Part shown: positions 15,886 to 19,233 of the stretch, piece after piece
How the letters are laid out: each line of letters opens with the position of its first letter
Numbering within the stretch: the first letter of the stretch is position 1
Assembly (NCBI GenBank): GCA_020048295.1
Contig: JAIFMT010000173.1
Coordinates: 1-19,233, forward strand
Source: Rhodoferax sp.
Lineage (GTDB): Bacteria > Pseudomonadota > Gammaproteobacteria > Burkholderiales > Burkholderiaceae
Direction: 5' to 3'
Length of the DNA stretch: 19,233 bases
Program-made: the position numbers and the translations under genes
The notes under the pieces: generated by a model
The model's database searches: none
What the model saw: the letters and a program-made list of their open reading frames with translations, nothing else
What the model was told of the DNA's origin: nothing

Positions 15886-17064
15886 GTGGCCACTACCGAA
15901 AGCAACACCGAAGGCACGATGAAGCGCATTCTTCGGCTGATGGCCGAAAAACGCGCCTCCGATGTCTATTTGTCGGCTCACTCACCGGCACTGATCCGCA
16001 TCAACGGCTTGTGTGTGCCCATCAACAGCCAGGTGCTGCCGCCAGAGGCACCGATCAGCCTGCTGAGCGAGATTTTGCCGCCCACGCGCATTGAAGAACT
16101 GCAAGACCTCAATGAACTCAACATTGGTTGGTCGATGCCGGGCGTGGGGCGTTTTCGTATCAGCGGCATGCGCCAGCGCGGCTCGTTTGCGGCGGTGATC
16201 CGCTTCATTGCCAATGACATCCCACCGCTGTCGTCGCTGATGCTGCCGCCCTCGCTGGCCGACATGATGCTGCAAAAGCGTGGCCTGATCCTGATGGTGG
16301 GCGCCACCGGGGCCGGCAAAAGCACCACGCTGGCGTCGATGATTGACCACCGCAACACCTGCATGTCGGGCCACATTCTGACCATTGAAGACCCGATTGA
16401 ATTCTTGTTCAAGAACAAGCGCGCGGTGGTCAACCAGCGCGAGGTGGGGGTGGATACCCAGTCAGCGCAGATTGCCCTGAAAAACGCGCTGCGCCAGGCC
16501 CCCGACGTGATCATGATCGGTGAAATCCGCGACCGCGAAACCATGACCGCAGCCATTGCCTACGCGCAGACCGGCCACCTGTGTCTGGCCACCATGCACG
16601 CCAACAACAGCTACCAGGCACTCAACCGCATCCTGAGTTTTTACCCGGTCGAGGTGCGCCAGACCATGCTCGGCGACCTGGCGGCAGCACTCAGGGGCAT
16701 CATCTCGCAGCGGCTGCTGCGCACCGTGGCCGAAACGCGCACGCCGGCGGTGGAGATCATGCTCAACACCAAATTGGTGGCCGAGATGATCGAGCGCGGC
16801 AACTTCTCGGACATTGTCGAGGCGATGGAAAAGTCCATCGCCGAAGGCAGCCAGACGTTTGAGCAGGACATTGCCCGTCTCATCGCCTGTGGCATGGTGG
16901 ACCGCAAAGAGGGGTTGATCAATTCCGACTCGCCCACCAACCTGATGTGGCGGCTGCAAAACGACTTCTCTACCCAGGCCCAAGCCAAAGCCAGGGGGCC
17001 GGAGATCGACCCCGACGATCAACCCACCTTTACCGAAATCACGCTCGATGTCAGCCACCCCTGA
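15886..17064 (+). CDS. pilU: Type IV pilus retraction-type ATPase, PilU-like
   Basis: This hexameric secretion-type ATPase of the PilT/PilU family acts at the inner-membrane base of type IV pili. Residues 139-146 are the Walker A (GATGAGKS). ILTIEDPIEF is the Asp box, DVIMIGEIRDRETM (207-220) the Walker B region, and TGHLCLATMHANN (229-241) the His box. The C-terminal block EAMEKSIAEGSQTFEQDI resembles PilU rather than the AIRNL motif of PilT. PilU assists PilT in retraction, and no pilT is beside it here. The start is uncertain: the GTG at 15886 has AAAGG ten bases upstream, while the ATG at 15919 has GAAGG five bases upstream and gives MKRILRLMAEKRASD, close to known PilU starts. Its end overlaps prmB by 17 bases. 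Confidence 0.9.
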   Translation: MATTESNTEGTMKRILRLMAEKRASDVYLSAHSPALIRINGLCVPINSQVLPPEAPISLLSEILPPTRIEELQDLNELNIGWSMPGVGRFRISGMRQRGSFAAVIRFIANDIPPLSSLMLPPSLADMMLQKRGLILMVGATGAGKSTTLASMIDHRNTCMSGHILTIEDPIEFLFKNKRAVVNQREVGVDTQSAQIALKNALRQAPDVIMIGEIRDRETMTAAIAYAQTGHLCLATMHANNSYQALNRILSFYPVEVRQTMLGDLAAALRGIISQRLLRTVAETRTPAVEIMLNTKLVAEMIERGNFSDIVEAMEKSIAEGSQTFEQDIARLIACGMVDRKEGLINSDSPTNLMWRLQNDFSTQAQAKARGPEIDPDDQPTFTEITLDVSHP

Positions 17065-18037
17065 CGCGCCAGCAGCAGAGCCCGAGGCGACACCGCCACG
17101 GGACACGCTGGCGGAAGTGTCGCTGCTGCAATGCGTCAGCCGGGCTGCCGAACGCCTGACGCAGGCCGGTGTGGCTTTTGGCCACGGCACCACCAATGCC
17201 TTTGACGAAGCGGCCTGGCTGGTGCTGTGGTGTCTGGGCTTGCCGCTTGACACCCCGCTCGAGGTGCCACCCGGTGCCGCCAATTTTGAGAACAATCGAC
17301 CTGTAACCCATGAGGAGCAAGCGCTAGTAGCTACACTTATTGATAGCCGTATCAGCACCCGCAAACCCGCCGCCTACCTGACGCACGAGGCCTGGCTGCA
17401 AGGGGTGGCGTTTTATGTGGATGAGCGCGCCATCGTGCCACGCTCGCTGATTGCCGAACTGCTGGTTGAGGGCAGCCTGGACTACTGGCTGGGCGAATCG
17501 ACCCAGCGGGTGCTGGACTTGTGCACCGGCAATGGCAGTCTGGCGGTGCTGGCGGCGATGGTCTATCCGGATGTCAAGGTGCAAGCCTCCGACATCAGCC
17601 AGGAGGCACTGGAAGTGGCGCGTATCAACATTGAGCGCCATGGTCTGCATGATCGCATCGCGTTGCGCCAGGGCGATGGCATTCCCACCAGCGGCAGCCA
17701 TTACGACCTGATTTTGTGCAACCCGCCGTATGTCAACGCGCAAAGCATGGCCGCGCTGCCGCCCGAATTCAAGACCGAGCCGGCACTGGCGCTGGACGGC
17801 AACCGCGCGGGCGGCAATGACGGCATGGATTTCATCCGCCAGCTGCTGCGGGACGCGCCGGCCCAAATGAGCCCGCAAGCGGTGCTGGTGCTGGAGATTG
17901 GCCACGAGCGCGCGCACTTTGAAGCCGCCTTTCCCCAGCTCGAGGTCATCTGGCTGGAAACCAGCGCCGGTGAAGACCAGGTGCTGCTGGTCACCCGCGA
18001 GGCGCTGCTGGCTGCCCAAGCCACCGCCACCCCTTAA
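17048..18037 (+). CDS. prmB: Ribosomal protein uL3 glutamine N5-methyltransferase
   Basis: PrmB uses S-adenosylmethionine to methylate a glutamine in ribosomal protein uL3. The protein has 329 residues. The SAM-binding motif I is VLDLCTGNGSLAV (155-167), and the glutamine-binding NPPY is at 225-228. The N-terminal AGVAFGHGTTNAFDEA and YVDERAIVPRS blocks mark it as PrmB rather than PrmC. It overlaps pilU by 17 bases in another frame, so translation is probably coupled. Compared by eye with E. coli PrmB, it has about eight extra residues after LPLD, and codons 91-100 are written in an AT-richer, repeat-like sequence (17318-17347) unlike the rest of the gene. The catalytic parts are intact. Confidence 0.93.
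   Translation: MSATPDAPAAEPEATPPRDTLAEVSLLQCVSRAAERLTQAGVAFGHGTTNAFDEAAWLVLWCLGLPLDTPLEVPPGAANFENNRPVTHEEQALVATLIDSRISTRKPAAYLTHEAWLQGVAFYVDERAIVPRSLIAELLVEGSLDYWLGESTQRVLDLCTGNGSLAVLAAMVYPDVKVQASDISQEALEVARINIERHGLHDRIALRQGDGIPTSGSHYDLILCNPPYVNAQSMAALPPEFKTEPALALDGNRAGGNDGMDFIRQLLRDAPAQMSPQAVLVLEIGHERAHFEAAFPQLEVIWLETSAGEDQVLLVTREALLAAQATATP
17318..17347 (+). repeat. Repeat-like segment embedded in prmB
   Basis: CAAGCGCTAGTAGCTA followed by CACTTATTGATAGC forms exactly ten codons (QALVATLIDS) of prmB. It resembles the minus-strand segment 10807-10836 (GCGCTGACAGCTA ... TTTGAAAGC) and, from memory, the AAGCGCTAGCAGCTAT-type repeats frequent in Comamonadaceae. Local GC content drops sharply against the flanks. 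Confidence 0.45.
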
Positions 18038-18046
18038 AATCAGGAC

Positions 18047-18346
18047 ATGCGCCTGACACAGCCACAAATCAACCATATTCGCCAAAGTGTTGCCGAGCTG
18101 GCAGGTTCTGCCGCGCGGGTATGGCTGTTTGGCTCGCGCGTGTCAGATCTGGCTCGGGGTGGCGATGTGGATTTGCTGCTTGACCTCGATGAGCCGGTAG
18201 CTGAACCCGCTGCGCTGGCCGCCCGCTTGTCTGCGCGGGTATCGCGTGGGCTGTATGGCCGCAAAGTGGATGTGCTGCTCAAGGCACCCAACCTTGCCTG
18301 TCTGCCGATTCACCGGGTCGCCTTGGCTGAGGGGATTTGTCTTTGA
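18047..18346 (+). CDS. mntA: MntA-type nucleotidyltransferase antitoxin
   Basis: This minimal nucleotidyltransferase has 99 residues. The family signature GS-x9-DxD is present as FGSRVSDLARGGDVDLLLD, with G29, S30, D40 and D42, and a third acidic residue D75 lies in RKVDVLLKAP. In the studied Shewanella pair, MntA inactivates its HEPN toxin by adding AMP units to a tyrosine near the RNase site. Complete metal ligands suggest this copy is active. It begins nine bases after the prmB stop, and its own stop overlaps the start of the HEPN gene, the usual antitoxin-first order. The pair lies between prmB and the ABC-F gene, and the following HEPN gene looks less GC-rich than prmB, which points to acquisition. 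Confidence 0.85.
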   Translation: MRLTQPQINHIRQSVAELAGSAARVWLFGSRVSDLARGGDVDLLLDLDEPVAEPAALAARLSARVSRGLYGRKVDVLLKAPNLACLPIHRVALAEGICL

Positions 18347-18831
18347 GCGTGCCAAAAGCCCTGGCCGAACGTTTGCGGTTTTTGTCGCAGGTGCTGCGCA
18401 AGGAGTGCCTTCACCTGGCAGATACCGATCAGCGTTTGTTCGCGCAGGCTTTGACTGAGCAGCAACTGGTCCTGATCGCTGCCGACCCCGTCTTGGCAGA
18501 ACGTCTGGACGCGTTTGTCAGTCGTTTTGGTCGCTTGCAAGATACCCTGGGTGACAAACTCTTGCCCGCTTTGCTGACAGCGCTGGCAGAGTCGCCTGGT
18601 GCCGCCATCGACAATCTGGACAAAGCTGAAAAGCTCGGATTCATGCCCTCGGCGGACCGTTGGATGGAAATGCGTCGGCTCAGAAACCAGATGGTGCATG
18701 AATACATTGAAGATTTGACCGTTTTGGCGAGCGCCTTGCGCACCGCGCACCAGTTTGTGCCCGATTTGATCAGCGCTGCCAACCGATGTGTGCACGAGGT
18801 CCAGCGGGTGCTCAGCTTGCACGAGCAATAG
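18343..18831 (+). CDS. hepT: HepT-type HEPN ribonuclease toxin
   Basis: This 162-residue, largely helical HEPN protein carries the RNase motif RNQMVHEY (R-x4-H-x-Y; R114, H119, Y121 from the chosen start). In the characterised HepT the Arg and His cut RNA, and the Tyr is the residue AMPylated by MntA. All three are present, so both toxicity and its control look possible. The start is not certain: TTG at 18343 overlaps the mntA stop (TTGA) and lies about eight bases from a GAGGGG ribosome site, whereas TTG 18337 is too close and GTG 18349 rather far. The C-terminal tail is helical. It is paired with mntA and probably dimeric. Confidence 0.83.
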   Translation: MSVPKALAERLRFLSQVLRKECLHLADTDQRLFAQALTEQQLVLIAADPVLAERLDAFVSRFGRLQDTLGDKLLPALLTALAESPGAAIDNLDKAEKLGFMPSADRWMEMRRLRNQMVHEYIEDLTVLASALRTAHQFVPDLISAANRCVHEVQRVLSLHEQ

Positions 18832-18857
18832 CGGCCCTCGATTCACACCCCACGCAT

Positions 18858-18911
18858 CACCAAGCCGCTTGCGCAGGGCGCGCGTCGATTGGCTGGTGTG
18901 TCCCTTTTTTT
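18858..18911 (+). terminator. Weak terminator-like hairpin after hepT
   Basis: CACCAAGCC (18858-18866) can pair with GGCTGGTG (18891-18898) with one bulged base, enclosing a GC-rich inner part. Seven T residues follow at 18905-18911 after a six-base gap. The long loop and the gap make it a poor match to a standard terminator. The rest of 18832-18926 shows nothing further. Confidence 0.3.
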
Positions 18912-18926
18912 ACTGAAGTTTGCACC

Positions 18927-19233
18927 TTGATCACCCTAAAAAACGTCACCCTGCGCCGCAGCGCCAAAGTGCTGCTTGAAGGCGCCACCGTCACCCTCAA
19001 CCCCGGCGAAAAGGTCGGTCTGGTGGGGCGCAATGGTGCGGGCAAATCGAGCCTGTTTGCGCTGTTCAACGGCAATCTGCATGAAGATGTGGGCGAGTAC
19101 TACATTCCCACCCAGTGGCGCATGGGCCAGGTGGCGCAGGACATGCCTGAGACCGACCAGAGCGCCACCGACTTTGTCGTCGATGGCGACACCGCGCTGT
19201 TGGCCGCGCAGCAGGAAGTCACCGAGGCTGAGG
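18927..19233 (+). CDS. ABC-F family ATPase (YheS-like), N-terminal part
   Basis: Only the first 102 codons lie in the window. The sequence starts MITLKNVTLRRSAKVLLEG, with Walker A GRNGAGKSS at residues 34-42 and no membrane segment. That fits the ABC-F proteins, soluble twin-ATPase factors acting on ribosomes. The stretch EYYIPTQWRMGQVAQDMPETDQSATDF, split across two lines of the Q-loop region, resembles YheS of Burkholderiales. The start appears to be TTG at 18927, since no ATG or GTG is near and the first residues match the family start. The second ATPase half and the linker are off-window, so the subfamily is probable rather than proven. Confidence 0.85.
   Translation, partial: MITLKNVTLRRSAKVLLEGATVTLNPGEKVGLVGRNGAGKSSLFALFNGNLHEDVGEYYIPTQWRMGQVAQDMPETDQSATDFVVDGDTALLAAQQEVTEAE

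Overview
The window looks like a chromosomal segment of a GC-rich betaproteobacterium, most likely a Comamonadaceae member near Rhodoferax or Polaromonas. This rests on family-level protein recognition, on the order dapC-dapD-pilU-prmB-YheS-type ABC-F, and on degenerate copies of a short repeat that I recall as common in that family. No database search was possible.

Positions 1-1990 are accessory in character. They hold the end of a PIN-domain toxin gene, a REP-associated tyrosine transposase (RAYT) gene flanked by 22-bp inverted repeats, and a lone small protein with the Cys-His-Asp signature of YopT-type (C58) cysteine proteases. Positions 2016-3753 hold NAD-dependent glyceraldehyde-3-phosphate dehydrogenase (minus strand, strong terminator) and, divergently, a short bacterial S-adenosylmethionine decarboxylase. 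A ferritin-like DUF2202 protein (3805-4392, minus) converges on speD, and its probable terminator lies inside the end of the speD coding sequence.

Positions 4574-9660 form one tightly packed minus-strand operon. In transcription order it encodes a two-helix membrane protein with a Pro/Ala-rich arm and a Cys-bounded tail, an OmpA-like lipoprotein, an HDOD protein with a shortened EAL-like N-terminus, and a PAS-PAS-GGDEF-EAL protein. In the last protein the cyclase domain is degenerate and the phosphodiesterase domain intact. Every junction overlaps, which suggests that an envelope sensor and a cyclic-di-GMP output are made together. This is the best candidate for a little-described system here. 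Upstream are a Tat-type FAD oxidoreductase lipoprotein, greB, and a protein with a degenerate HD-GYP domain.

From 13744 on, the plus strand carries the lysine/diaminopimelate genes dapC and dapD, a type IV pilus ATPase (PilU-like), and prmB. A MntA-HepT (nucleotidyltransferase/HEPN) toxin-antitoxin pair follows, and then the start of an ABC-F ATPase cut by the window end. dapE, which I would expect near here in relatives, is absent between pilU and prmB.
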